In this document: one piece after another, positions 1-8,209 of the stretch
Numbering within the stretch: the first letter of the stretch is position 1
How the letters are laid out: every line of letters begins with the position of its first letter
Assembly (NCBI RefSeq): GCF_000744785.1
Contig: NZ_JQMO01000003.1
Location: forward strand, 4,588,001-4,652,000
Length of the DNA: 64,000 nucleotides
Origin: Kitasatospora azatica KCTC 9699
GTDB lineage: Bacteria > Actinomycetota > Actinomycetes > Streptomycetales > Streptomycetaceae
Reading direction: 5' to 3'
Notes under the pieces: generated by a model
Databases searched by the model: none
What the model saw: only the letters and a program-made list of their open reading frames with translations
What the model was told of the DNA's origin: nothing
Program-made: the position numbers and the translations under genes

Positions 1-296
1 CTCTCGCCCGGTGCCGGGATCTGTGCCTGCAGCATCACCAGCAGGTCCACCGGCACGCGATCGCACACCAGCGGGGCGGTGAACCCGCCGAAGGAATGGG
101 CCACCAGGATCAGGTCGGCGCGATCACCGATGGCGTCGACCACGGTGTCGGCGTACTCGGCCAGCCCAGCCGAGTCGTCGTCGCACGGCAGGTCCACCGC
201 CACCACGTCATGGCCCCGCCCACGCAGCTCGGCCTCCAGCAGATGCCAGTACCACGGGCCGGACGCGGCACCGGGAATCAACACGTACGTAGCCAT
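1..296 (-). CDS. alpha/beta hydrolase, 3'-truncated by window edge
   Basis: The visible 98 residues are the N-terminal part of an alpha/beta hydrolase of the plant-esterase-like group (AB_hydrolase_6). The first strand and oxyanion region read VLIPGAASGPWYWHLLEAEL, and the nucleophile elbow is AHSFGG with Ser about residue 68. A substrate cannot be named. The ATG ending at 296 is the only sensible start, and the reading frame runs off the left edge, so the acid and histidine of the triad are not visible. It is the first of several hydrolase genes or remnants in the first 12 kb. Confidence 0.8.
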   Translation of the reverse strand, partial: MATYVLIPGAASGPWYWHLLEAELRGRGHDVVAVDLPCDDDSAGLAEYADTVVDAIGDRADLILVAHSFGGFTAPLVCDRVPVDLLVMLQAQIPAPGE

Positions 297-411
297 CGTC
301 AGTGACCCCCTCGGTAGCAGACGCGGTGCCTCAACGCCGTCGCTCGGCCCGTCGAGGCACGGCGAGCGAATGCCCCACCGCTGGGCTGGAGTTGTCCACG
401 CACTCGGGAGG

Positions 412-1394
412 ACTTGGTCCACGCGGTGAGGAGGCGAGGGCATCCATGATCATTGTGTGACGAACAATCTGGACACCCTCGCGACCGCACTCTATGTGAA
501 GACCGACGACTTGCTGAAGGAATCGCCGCAGTTCGCTCCGTGGCGGCCAGCCGTGGGCATCGCGCCGCAGCTCGGCGACGCCGAGCTGGTGACGCTGGCG
601 ATGATGCAGGCGATGCTCGGCTTCACCTCCGAAGCCCGCTGGCTGCGGCACGCCCACGCCCGCCTGCGGCACCTGTTCCCCTACCTGCCCCAGCAACCCG
701 GCTACAACAAGCGGCTGCGCAAGGCCGCCGAATTGATCCGCTACGTCACCCGAACGCTGGCCCGCGATACCACGCTGTGGACCGACGACGTGTGGGTCGT
801 GGACTCCACTCCGGTCGAGTGCGGACGCTCCCGTGAGACCGTCAAGCGCTCCGACCTGGCCGGATGGGCCCAGTACGGGTACTGCGCCAGCCACTCGCGC
901 TACTTCTGGGGGCTGCGGCTGCACCTGGTCTGCACCCTGCACGGCCTGCCGGTCGCCTTCGCACTGACTGGGGCCAAGGCTGACGAACGCGAGACGCTGC
1001 TCGACCTGCTCGCTATCGAGCCGCAGCTCACCGCCGAGCGCCCGGGCCAGACGCTGATCGGCGACAAGAACTACTTCGGCCGGGAGTTCGAGCAGCAGCT
1101 GGCCGAGCTTGACATCCGTCTGCTGCGGCCGGCCCGCAAGGGCGAGGCCGAGCGGGCCGGATTGCAACTGTTCAAGCCGCTGCGGCAGGTCATCGAGTCG
1201 GTCAACGAAACCTTCAAGGGCCAGCTCGACCTCGAACGGCACCGCGGTCGCACGCCCGGCGGCGTGGCCGTCCGCGTCCTGCAGCGCATCCTCGCGCTCA
1301 CCGCCGCCATCTGGCACAACAACCGCACCGGCCAGCCGATCATGCGGGCGTTGACACCCTACGACCACTAAACCTCTTGGAATCGACCATCTAG
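412..1394 (+). mobile_element. IS982-family insertion sequence (ends approximate)
   Basis: One complete transposase gene occupies almost the whole element. Candidate imperfect terminal inverted repeats are 412-431 (ACTTGGTCCACGCGGTGAGG) and, on the minus strand, 1392-1373 (AGATGGTCGATTCCAAGAGG), which match at 12 of 20 positions. The hexamer GGGAGG flanks the element at 406-411 and 1395-1400 and could be the target duplication. About 980 bp is a normal IS982 size. The ends are inferred: the repeats are weak and the right end could shift by two bases. Confidence 0.5.
457..1371 (+). CDS. IS982 family transposase
   Basis: A 304-residue DDE transposase with a full-length reading frame. The catalytic acids are probably D116 (in VVDSTPVECG), D203 (in IGDKNYFG) and E247 (in RQVIESVNETFKG), which is the spacing of IS982-type enzymes. 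It starts at GTG 457; the ATG at 446 is in a different frame. Its stop overlaps the truncated stop of the minus-strand phosphatase, which shows the element lies directly against that gene. No frameshift or internal stop is present, so it could still be active. IS5-group relatives are the main alternative label. Confidence 0.85.
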   Translation: MTNNLDTLATALYVKTDDLLKESPQFAPWRPAVGIAPQLGDAELVTLAMMQAMLGFTSEARWLRHAHARLRHLFPYLPQQPGYNKRLRKAAELIRYVTRTLARDTTLWTDDVWVVDSTPVECGRSRETVKRSDLAGWAQYGYCASHSRYFWGLRLHLVCTLHGLPVAFALTGAKADERETLLDLLAIEPQLTAERPGQTLIGDKNYFGREFEQQLAELDIRLLRPARKGEAERAGLQLFKPLRQVIESVNETFKGQLDLERHRGRTPGGVAVRVLQRILALTAAIWHNNRTGQPIMRALTPYDH

Positions 1395-2792
1395 GGGAGG
1401 TCCCGGCGGCAACTCAGGCAGGGTGGCGGTGCCGTCCGGCCGGACGAGGACCGGCGGGAGGTGACCTGCGCGGGCCAGCGTGCACCGGCGGCTCACCGGG
1501 TCGTAGACGGCGTACAGGCACCTGGCTCCCATGGCGGCGGCGGCCTCCTCCTCGTCCCGGCTGTCCTGTTCCACGAGGCTGATGACGAGGTCGTCCAGAT
1601 GGGCCAGGAGTTCGTCGGGCGGCAGGTCGAGGTCGGCGAGTGTGCGCACGGCCGTACGCAGCCGTCCCATGGTGGCGGCCGCGTGGATGCCATGACCGAC
1701 TACGTCTCCGACGACCAGGGCGACCCGGGCGCCGGACAACGGGATGCTGTCGAACCAGTCACCACCCGCACCGAGTGAGGCGCCCGCCGGAACGTAGCGT
1801 GCCGCCACGTCCACTGCGGTTCCTCCGGTCAGCCCGTGGGGCAGCAGGCTGCGCTGCAACGCGAGGGAGGCCGTGCGCTGCGCCAGTTCCATGGACAGGA
1901 CGGTGGCGCCGTGCTCCAGCGCGATCTGCGCCCGGTCCCCGGCCGTCCCGGCGGGATCCATCAGTACCAGTACGCCGAGTACGTCGGCGCCCGGGCTGGC
2001 GACGGCTATGAGTCTGTCGCCCTCTCTGACCGGTCGGCCCTCCTGTAGGGCCCGGCGGAGAATCCGGTCGCGCCGACTGCGGGGATCCCTCCGGTAGGGC
2101 TCTGGGCGGTCCGGTCCCGCCCAGGCCCGCAGATTTCCGTGACGGTCCTCGACCGCGACCGGGTGGCCGGTGAGCTCGTGTACGGCGCGGGCGATCCCTT
2201 CCTGGCCCTCACCGGCCACGGCGACCTGGGTCAGCCGTTCATGAATGCCGATAGTCCGTTCCAGCGCTTCGACCGCGTCGGCCAGTGCGGCGTTCACGCC
2301 CCGCAACTCCTCGGCCGCAGCCCGCTCCCTGGCATGCAGCCGCACGTTCGCCAGGGCCACCCCGATGTGCTGGACGAGAACACGAAGCAGGAACTGAACG
2401 GCCTCCGACGGCGCCTCCTGTGCGTCCACAACGCAGTAGCCCATGTGCTCCCGAAGACAACGCAGCGGCAGTCCCCAGCCCCACGCCCGGCCCGGAACGT
2501 CGACCGCCCCGCCGACAGGCCCGAGTCCGCGCAGCTGCTCCTCGACGCGGAGCCGTGCCTGTTTCGAGGGAAGGCGTGTGAAGCGATCCTGCCACCTCCC
2601 GTCCAGGTACACGCCCACCATCCGGCAGGAGCTGATCGAGGGAACCGATGTCGTTGCGAGGTCGAGGATCTTCTTCTCGCTGTCACTCTCGGTCATCACC
2701 ATCGAGAGCATGAGCAGCCCGCGCAGGTTCGACAGCTGATCGCGCAGCTGCACGTCCCGGGCCGCTGCATCAGCGGGGCCGCCCACGGTCAC
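1368..2792 (-). pseudogene. SpoIIE/PP2C phosphatase with GAF domains, C-terminus lost at the IS
   Basis: 474 residues remain. A GAF-like domain lies at about 35-150, a second sensory (GAF/PucR-like) segment at about 180-305, and the SpoIIE-type PP2C domain starts near 325 with metal-binding GGDWFD (343-348) and GDVVGHG (362-368). Such enzymes dephosphorylate STAS-type anti-anti-sigma factors. The domain breaks off at LPPGPPL, where roughly 70-80 residues with the last metal ligands should follow. The final codons (DGRFQEV) lie inside the IS right end. The GTG start overlaps the upstream MEDS gene stop by four bases (GTGA), so the two were translationally coupled. The product is probably inactive. 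Confidence 0.82.
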
Positions 2793-3400
2793 TGCCTGAG
2801 GGTGTGCAACTCGTCGGGCTGGAGGTAGTAGGGGTTGTCCAACACCGTGCCCCCGATGAGCATCTTGGGATGGGTCTTAAGTACGTCCACGAGGACATCG
2901 CCGCCGAACTGGTCAAGTTCGTACAGGCATAGACCCACCATCGGGCTGCGCTGCACCACCTGGTTCAAGGCGGCCTCGTATCCCACCAACGCCTCGACGC
3001 CGGGCATCTGGCGCAGGGCCCACTCCATCTCTCCGACCATGCGGGTGAAGCCGAAGCCTGCCTGCTGGGCCTTGTCGATGTTGCGCTCCCAGAAGTCCAG
3101 CACGGTCTGCGCGGAGAACGGGGCGCCGCGCAGGATGCTCTCCGCCGACGTGTACATCTCCAGTTGGTGCCGGTCGAGTGCCGAGGGGACGTCGACCTGG
3201 CTCCGCAACGTGTCGAGAAGTCCTTCGGCGTCGGCGCTGTCCATCGTGCCGACGCACATGTGGCCGGCGTCGAGCCCCTGCCGCAGGTACGGGAGCACGA
3301 CCGCGTCGCGATCCGCCCGGGTCGGGTAGAACACGCATATGTGGTCGCCTGGGAAGATCCGAAGGCCGGAGAGGCCGAGGGCTATGGATTCGGAAGCCAT
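2789..3400 (-). CDS. MEDS-domain sensor protein
   Basis: A soluble protein of about 203 residues made almost entirely of a MEDS domain (the DcmR sensory domain), recognisable by PGDHICVFYPTRAD near the N-terminus, YTSAESILRG in the middle and CLYELDQFGGDVL near the end. In actinomycetes these domains accompany histidine kinases, SpoIIE phosphatases and anti-sigma regulators. Here it precedes and overlaps a SpoIIE-type phosphatase by four bases, so a joint signalling role is inferred. The ATG at 3400 is preferred because GAAGGG lies nine bases upstream; in-frame ATGs at 3406 and 3427 are alternatives. The ligand is unknown. Confidence 0.75.
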   Translation of the reverse strand: MASESIALGLSGLRIFPGDHICVFYPTRADRDAVVLPYLRQGLDAGHMCVGTMDSADAEGLLDTLRSQVDVPSALDRHQLEMYTSAESILRGAPFSAQTVLDFWERNIDKAQQAGFGFTRMVGEMEWALRQMPGVEALVGYEAALNQVVQRSPMVGLCLYELDQFGGDVLVDVLKTHPKMLIGGTVLDNPYYLQPDELHTLRQ

Positions 3401-3875
3401 CTGCATCGTCCCTTCACTGGTCAGCATAATCGCCGGGTCCTGCTACCGCTCGTGCCGGAGAGCGGCACCGGCGGAGGGGCTCGGATACCGGCGATCCTGC
3501 CAAGGTGCGGGTGACGGACGCGGACGCAGAGCAGGGTGGCCTTCCTCGACACCCTCCTCGTCTCCGCCGACCCGGACGCCGCTGAACCCCACGAGGTCGA
3601 GATCTCGAACCGCAGCGGCCGTGCCGGCGTCCGCACCTCGCACGCCACCGAGCTCGTGGCGCGCGGCCGCTGATGGGCTGGGCCCCCGAGAGGGATTGCG
3701 CGACCTCGCAAAGGCCCGGCGGGTCGGCATCCATGCCGCGCTCGGTGGCGCCCAAGGCTGTCGCGTGCGGCTCAGTCTCTATGCTGCGATTGGTGGCATC
3801 CGGCCGCAGTCTGTACGACCACCCACCCCTCCGGCTGAGAGCTGGACAGGCTGGCTCTGTGCATGGTGACTATTG
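3401..3875. other. intergenic stretch with possible gene remnant
   Basis: About 475 bases between two divergent genes without a convincing complete gene. A 45-codon plus-strand frame at 3536-3673 (GTG to TGA, ending in NRSGRAGVRTSHATELVARGR without its first residues) has streptomycete codon use but no recognisable family, and a stop lies just upstream. It may be the tail of a lost gene. The 3' part must carry the promoter of the AraC-type regulator. Confidence 0.3.
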
Positions 3876-4826
3876 GTGACGGTAAGAAAACGACATGACA
3901 GCCCGCGCGAGATCGCGGACGTCGCCTTTGCCCCGCCGGTCGGCATACCGACCGGCGTCGAGGTCATGTCCCTGGCGGAACTGCGTGAGCGGGCCGCCGT
4001 CCGCATGGCCAGGGTGGGGCTGCGGACACCGCAGCGGCCGACGTTCCACCACCTGATCACTATCTCCAGCGGCTCCTTGTGGCACATGGTGGATTTCACC
4101 AGCTACGCCCTCAAACCGGGCTCCTGGCTGTGGGTCCGGCCCGGTCAGGTGCAGCAGTGGGGTGATCTGCACGAGGCCGAGGGCACTCTGGTTCTCTTCG
4201 AGCGCGATGTCGTTGATCCGGGCACCGTGGCAGCCGCGCGTGTGGACGATCCGCACGCACCCGTGCTCCTGGTTCCCGACCCGGAGGACGGCCACGCCTT
4301 GGAGATGGCCGTGCATCATCTGGCATTCGAGTTCCAGGCGCTGCGCGGCATTGCGCTGGAAGCTCATGTGGCGGTGCTGCGCCACCTGCTGGCGGTTCTG
4401 GTGCTGCGCCTTTCGCAGGGCACGGCGGCGGTCGGCAGCCCGGCCCCGGAGCCGGGGGAGACCTTCGTCCACTTTCGTGACGCGGTCGAACGCGACTTCG
4501 CCCGGACGCGCCGCCTGGAGGACTACGCCCGGGCGCTGGGCTACTCGCCCCGTACCCTCTCCCGGGCCACACTCGCCGGCGCAGGGGTGGGAGCCAAGGA
4601 ATTCATCGACCGACGGGTGGTCCTGGAAGCCAAACGCCTCCTCGCGCACGGCGACCAGTCGGCCTCCCGTATCGCGGCACAGCTCGGCTTCACCAGCGCC
4701 ACCAACTTCAGCAAGTACTTCCATCAGCGCACAGGTCAGTCTCCGATCGCCTTCCGCGCAACCGTGCGGGGTCACTCCTCGGAGAGTGGGGAGAGCGGCG
4801 GGGGCGATGGGATCGGTACCGGATGA
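3876..4826 (+). CDS. AraC family transcriptional regulator
   Basis: 316 residues. The N-terminal half is a cupin-like effector domain (LKPGSWLWVRPGQVQQW is typical of the beta-barrel). The C-terminal ~85 residues form the two AraC helix-turn-helices, the second containing SASRIAAQLGFTSATNFSKYF and closing with TGQSPIAFR. GTG 3876 is chosen; TTG 3873 is in frame just before it. The last 118 bases overlap the 3' end of the convergent aquaporin gene. It probably responds to a small ligand; targets are unknown, with the adjacent dsbA-MBL-aquaporin operon the obvious candidate. Confidence 0.85.
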   Translation: MTVRKRHDSPREIADVAFAPPVGIPTGVEVMSLAELRERAAVRMARVGLRTPQRPTFHHLITISSGSLWHMVDFTSYALKPGSWLWVRPGQVQQWGDLHEAEGTLVLFERDVVDPGTVAAARVDDPHAPVLLVPDPEDGHALEMAVHHLAFEFQALRGIALEAHVAVLRHLLAVLVLRLSQGTAAVGSPAPEPGETFVHFRDAVERDFARTRRLEDYARALGYSPRTLSRATLAGAGVGAKEFIDRRVVLEAKRLLAHGDQSASRIAAQLGFTSATNFSKYFHQRTGQSPIAFRATVRGHSSESGESGGGDGIGTG

Positions 4827-5601
4827 CCAGGGCGGGGAGGGCCGCTCCTGCGAGCGGTGCCACCAGGTAGATCCACAGATGTGACCAGTAGACGGGTTGG
4901 TGGGCCCAGACGGCGGGGCCGAACTGGCGGGCGGGGTTGGCGGACCCGCCGGTGAGGGTGCCGAGGATGACGATGACCACGGCCGTGGCGAAGGGCAGGG
5001 CGGCCGGGATCCAGCGTGTCCACGCGGGGCGGGACATCGCCAGCAGGGCGACAGCGAGGATCGCCGCGGTGGCGGCGGCTTCGGCGGTGAACAAGGCGGC
5101 GGCCGACAGGGAGGGAGCGGGCCGGACCGCAGCGTAGGCCATACGATCGCCGACAACCGGGCCCCAGACGAGGCGGGCCAGGCCGGTGCCGGCCAGGGAA
5201 CCTGTGAGCTGGGCGGTCATGTACGGCAGGACGCGGCGGCCGGGGAAGGCGCCGGCCACCCACAGGGCGAGGGTGGCGGCCGGGTTGAGGTGGCCGCCGG
5301 ACCGACGGCCCCACGGTGAGGACAGCGCCCATGCGAGCGCCGCCCCGACGATCACGGCCACGGCCGCGAGCTGGAGGTGCGGGTCGGGCAGGGCCAGGCC
5401 GGGCGGGGAGGCCATCACCCATCGGACGGCGGTGACCAGGACGAACAGCACGCCGCCGGTGAGGGCGAACTCAACGGTGGCCGCGGCCCGGGCGGTCGTG
5501 CCGCCCGAAGGCGCGGGGGTTCCGGCGGCCCCGGCTCTGCCGGTGCCGCCGGACGTCGTCCCGGTGGCCCGCCGCGCGGGCACACGGGCGGAGGTGAGCA
5601 T
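4708..5601 (-). CDS. MIP/aquaporin family channel
   Basis: A 297-residue membrane protein with both family signatures: HLNPAAT (first NPA box, about residue 106) and SANPARQ (second NPA box, about residue 222), separated by the expected hydrophobic segments. It should form a water or small-solute pore in the cytoplasmic membrane. An unusual low-complexity cytoplasmic N-terminus of about 40 residues and a charged C-terminal tail extend the core. The start follows the MBL-fold gene stop by three bases, so it is the last gene of the dsbA-MBL-aquaporin operon. Its 3' end overlaps the convergent AraC gene. Confidence 0.85.
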   Translation of the reverse strand: MLTSARVPARRATGTTSGGTGRAGAAGTPAPSGGTTARAAATVEFALTGGVLFVLVTAVRWVMASPPGLALPDPHLQLAAVAVIVGAALAWALSSPWGRRSGGHLNPAATLALWVAGAFPGRRVLPYMTAQLTGSLAGTGLARLVWGPVVGDRMAYAAVRPAPSLSAAALFTAEAAATAAILAVALLAMSRPAWTRWIPAALPFATAVVIVILGTLTGGSANPARQFGPAVWAHQPVYWSHLWIYLVAPLAGAALPALVIRYRSHRPRRSPHSPRSDPARLRGRRSETDLCADGSTC

Positions 5602-5604
5602 CGC

Positions 5605-6417
5605 TCAGCCCCACGTCATCTCGCCGGTGGCGACCTTGGCGCCCAGGTCCAGGGCCACCAGGAGGCCCAGGTCCGGGTGGCGCTCCAAGAGCGCGGCCTT
5701 CAGCGCCTCGGAGTCGTTGCCGCTCGCGGCCAGCTCCTTCTCGAACTCGGCGAGGTAGTTGCGCGTGTACGCGATCACGGAGGCGTCGGTGGCGGAGTCG
5801 GCGGAGCGGTGGCCGGCCACAACGAAGCGCGGGGCGAGCCGCTCCATCTCGTCAAGCGTCTCCGCCCAGGCGGACCGCTCGCGCGGCTTGGCGGTGTCAG
5901 CGGTCCACACGTGGAGGCCGGCGAAGAGCAATACCCCGCCCACCACCGCGCGGTCCTCGGGCTGCCACAGGTACTCCGTGCGCCAGACCAGGTCCGGGTG
6001 GCCGCCGCGGAGCTCGAAGTCGTGGCCCTCGATGCTGACGCGGTCCCCGTCCAGCACCTCCGGAATGATCACCTCCGTGGGCAGATTCCGGCCCAGGTGC
6101 GCCCAGGTCTTGAGCTTGCCTTCCCAGCTGGCCTTGATCCTCTCCACGGTGGTGACTGTGGCGACGATCCGGACGTCCGGGAACGCCTGGCGGATCACTT
6201 CCAGGCCGAAGTAGTAGTCGGGGTCGGAGGTGGTGACCACCACGGTGGTCAGCTGCTTGCCGCTGTCGATGATGTCCGCCAGCACCCGGTGCTGCTCGGC
6301 CAGTGTGAACTGGCCGTCGACGAGCAGGGCTTCGCGCTCGCCGGTGATCAGGACGGACGACTTGTGCAGGCCGGTGTCGTCGGCGGTGTGGACGGTGTAC
6401 GTCAGGGTGGTCGACAT
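5605..6417 (-). CDS. MBL-fold hydrolase-like protein with degenerate metal site
   Basis: 270 residues with the overall layout of a metallo-beta-lactamase-fold protein: a beta strand ending ALLVDGQFT, then VVVTTSDPDYYFGLEV where the HxHxDH metal motif should be, and VVAGHRSAD late in the chain. At the motif, three histidines are replaced (T63, D65, Y68) while D67 remains. A related subgroup with DPDYYFG exists as far as I recall, so this may be a non-classical site rather than decay. The ATG at 6417 is chosen over upstream codons because it begins the conserved core. It lies between the dsbA-like gene (49-base gap) and the aquaporin gene. Confidence 0.75.
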   Translation of the reverse strand: MSTTLTYTVHTADDTGLHKSSVLITGEREALLVDGQFTLAEQHRVLADIIDSGKQLTTVVVTTSDPDYYFGLEVIRQAFPDVRIVATVTTVERIKASWEGKLKTWAHLGRNLPTEVIIPEVLDGDRVSIEGHDFELRGGHPDLVWRTEYLWQPEDRAVVGGVLLFAGLHVWTADTAKPRERSAWAETLDEMERLAPRFVVAGHRSADSATDASVIAYTRNYLAEFEKELAASGNDSEALKAALLERHPDLGLLVALDLGAKVATGEMTWG

Positions 6418-6466
6418 GGGGTACTGCCTTTCCGGGTGTTGTGGTCGAAGTGTTGTAAGGGTGGGT

Positions 6467-7120
6467 TCAGGCGCCTGTGGCGACGGCCAGGTGCTGGTCC
6501 AGGGCACAGGTGAGCGCGTCGGCCGAGGAGACGGGACCGCCCAGACGGTCGGTGCCGTGGGCGGTGTGCAGCAGCAGTGTCGGGTAGCCGTCAACGCCCA
6601 GACGGCGCACCTTCAGGAAGTCGGCCGCGGCCTCTGCACGGGTGGCGGTCGAGGCGTATGCGGCCGTCACCGCGTCGGCGTTCAGGCCCAGTTCGGCGGC
6701 TATGTCCCGGTAGACCTCGGCGTCGGAGAGGCTACGGCCGTCGACGTACCAGGCGCGCTGCATGGCGGCGGCGGCATCCAGGGCGTTCGCGCCCGGCTGG
6801 CTGCGCAGGGCGACCAGGCCTGTGGCGGCGTCGGCGGAGTCCATGACCACCGTGCCGTCCACCAGCGCGGCACCGTAGCCGTCGCCGAACGTGACACCCG
6901 TCAGCTGGGCGATGCGCTCGTTGGCCCCGGGGATGTGCGGGTAAGCGGACACCGGCAACGCGCGCGTGCCGGTGAACAGGCCGCCGGACAGCACCCTCAG
7001 CTCGATCCGGTCCGCGTTGGCGGCGGCGAACTCATGGAGGGCCGGGCCGAAGCCGTAGCACCACCCGCAGTAGGCGTCGAAGGCGTAGGTCAGTGGAATG
7101 CGCCCCGCGGAGGTCATCAT
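6467..7120 (-). CDS. DsbA/FrnE-type thioredoxin-fold oxidoreductase
   Basis: 217 residues. A thioredoxin strand is followed by CGWC (C18, C21) within YAFDAYCGWCYGFGP, then a helical insertion, and the cis-proline loop GYPTLLL near the C-terminus. This matches the DsbA-like group that includes 2-hydroxychromene-carboxylate isomerase relatives and FrnE. There is no signal peptide, so it acts in the cytoplasm, probably as a disulfide oxidoreductase or glutathione-S-transferase-like isomerase. First gene of a minus-strand operon with the MBL-like and aquaporin genes. ATG 7120 and ATG 7117 are adjacent; the first is used. Confidence 0.82.
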   Translation of the reverse strand: MMTSAGRIPLTYAFDAYCGWCYGFGPALHEFAAANADRIELRVLSGGLFTGTRALPVSAYPHIPGANERIAQLTGVTFGDGYGAALVDGTVVMDSADAATGLVALRSQPGANALDAAAAMQRAWYVDGRSLSDAEVYRDIAAELGLNADAVTAAYASTATRAEAAADFLKVRRLGVDGYPTLLLHTAHGTDRLGGPVSSADALTCALDQHLAVATGA

Positions 7121-7295
7121 GTGTCGTCCTTTCCGAATTCCGTCAGCCAGCTCCCTGTCTCTGCCGGCTGACACCCTCAAAGCTAGGGTCGGAACACGCG
7201 CACCCTCGGATACGAGGACGACAAGCCATGGTAGAAAACTGACACTCTCGTGATTCTCCTCAGCGGCGGACCGGTCTCGACGACGTCGTCGCAAA

Positions 7296-7520
7296 TGTAT
7301 GAGTGGCTGATCGGGCCGGGTGGCGTCGATCCGACGAAGATCGTCGTCGCAGGTGACTCCGCGGGTGGCGGCATGAGCGCCGCGCTGCTTCTCAGGCTCA
7401 GGGACGCCGGTCGGCCGGAGCGTTCCTGATCTCGCCGCACCTGTCGGGGAGACGTTGACGTCACGAGTGGCTGTCGACCCGTTCTTCGGGAACAGCGGCG
7501 TGCTCGCCGCGATCACGGGC
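7296..7520 (+). pseudogene. decayed alpha/beta hydrolase (HSL/esterase family) fragment
   Basis: Plus-strand translation yields [16 protein letters not shown] followed by [17 protein letters not shown], which is the nucleophile region of a hormone-sensitive-lipase-type esterase. It is then interrupted by a frame change, AFLISP in another frame, and later VDPFFGNSGVLAAI in a third. The N-terminal HGGG part and the C-terminus are missing. No start codon, ribosome site or intact frame exists, so it is a relic. It lies between the dsbA-like operon promoter and the RsbW-like gene. Confidence 0.65.
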
Positions 7521-7604
7521 GCGGCGCGGGTGCCAGCGACAGAGCCGGAGCCCCTGTGGCACAGAGAGCAGGGACCATTCGGTTCCATTGAGGGCAGACC
7601 GGGA

Positions 7605-8189
7605 TCACGCCTTCCTCGCGTCGCGTATGAGGGTGACGAGCACCTTCTTGCCGGTGGGCGTCGTTTGGGCGCTGAGGCGCCCGTTGGAGAGATGGCTGAG
7701 CATGGCGAGTCCGCGGCCACGCTCTCCCATCTGCGTCAGTAGCGCGTCGGCGTCGGGTTCGCTGAGGGGCGAGTCGTGAGTCGGCGGTGCCGGACGGGGG
7801 TCGACGGGCGGGAGCGTGCTGCTGTGGTCGTGACACTCCAAGAGGTAGGTGGGCCCAGCGTTGTGGAGAAGGAGGCGGTAGGGGCCTTCGGCGTGTTCGG
7901 TGGCGTTGGCCGCGAGCTCGGAGGCGGCCAGGACGACGTCATCGATGCGGTCCTGCGCGAAGCCGAGCGCGTGCAGGGCTTCGGCGACATGGTGGCGGAT
8001 GTGGACGGTCGGGTGATCCGTCGCCGCCGTCCACTCGCAGGAGAGCACGGCGCCCGCAATCGGTTGGCATGCGGACCTCGTGCGGTCCTCCTGACGAGGG
8101 GGACGGCGGTCGACGGCGGAGGCGAGCGCCTCATGCTCAGGTGCCTGTGTGATCCGACCACCGCGATGGTGCGGGGTTGCGGTAAGCAT
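7605..8189 (-). CDS. RsbW/anti-sigma-type ATP-binding protein (HATPase_c)
   Basis: 194 residues. The GHKL ATPase core is visible as ASELAANATEHAEG (N box with the Mg-coordinating Asn) and ERGRGLAMLSHLS (G box), followed by the last strand TPTGKKVLVTL. The family comprises small serine kinases that bind sigma or anti-anti-sigma factors, usually opposed by SpoIIE-type phosphatases such as the broken one nearby. The first 45 residues are not conserved, and a later start around residue 49 (VLSCEW) is possible. ATG 8189 is used. No partner STAS protein is in the window. Confidence 0.75.
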   Translation of the reverse strand: MLTATPHHRGGRITQAPEHEALASAVDRRPPRQEDRTRSACQPIAGAVLSCEWTAATDHPTVHIRHHVAEALHALGFAQDRIDDVVLAASELAANATEHAEGPYRLLLHNAGPTYLLECHDHSSTLPPVDPRPAPPTHDSPLSEPDADALLTQMGERGRGLAMLSHLSNGRLSAQTTPTGKKVLVTLIRDARKA

Positions 8190-8209
8190 CTGAAGCTCGC
8201 GGTTCGGTA

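Noticed and set aside
6418-6594. Upstream extension of the MBL-like protein to 6594
   Set aside because: The extension reads antisense through the end of the dsbA-like gene region and lacks similarity; ATG 6417 begins the conserved core.
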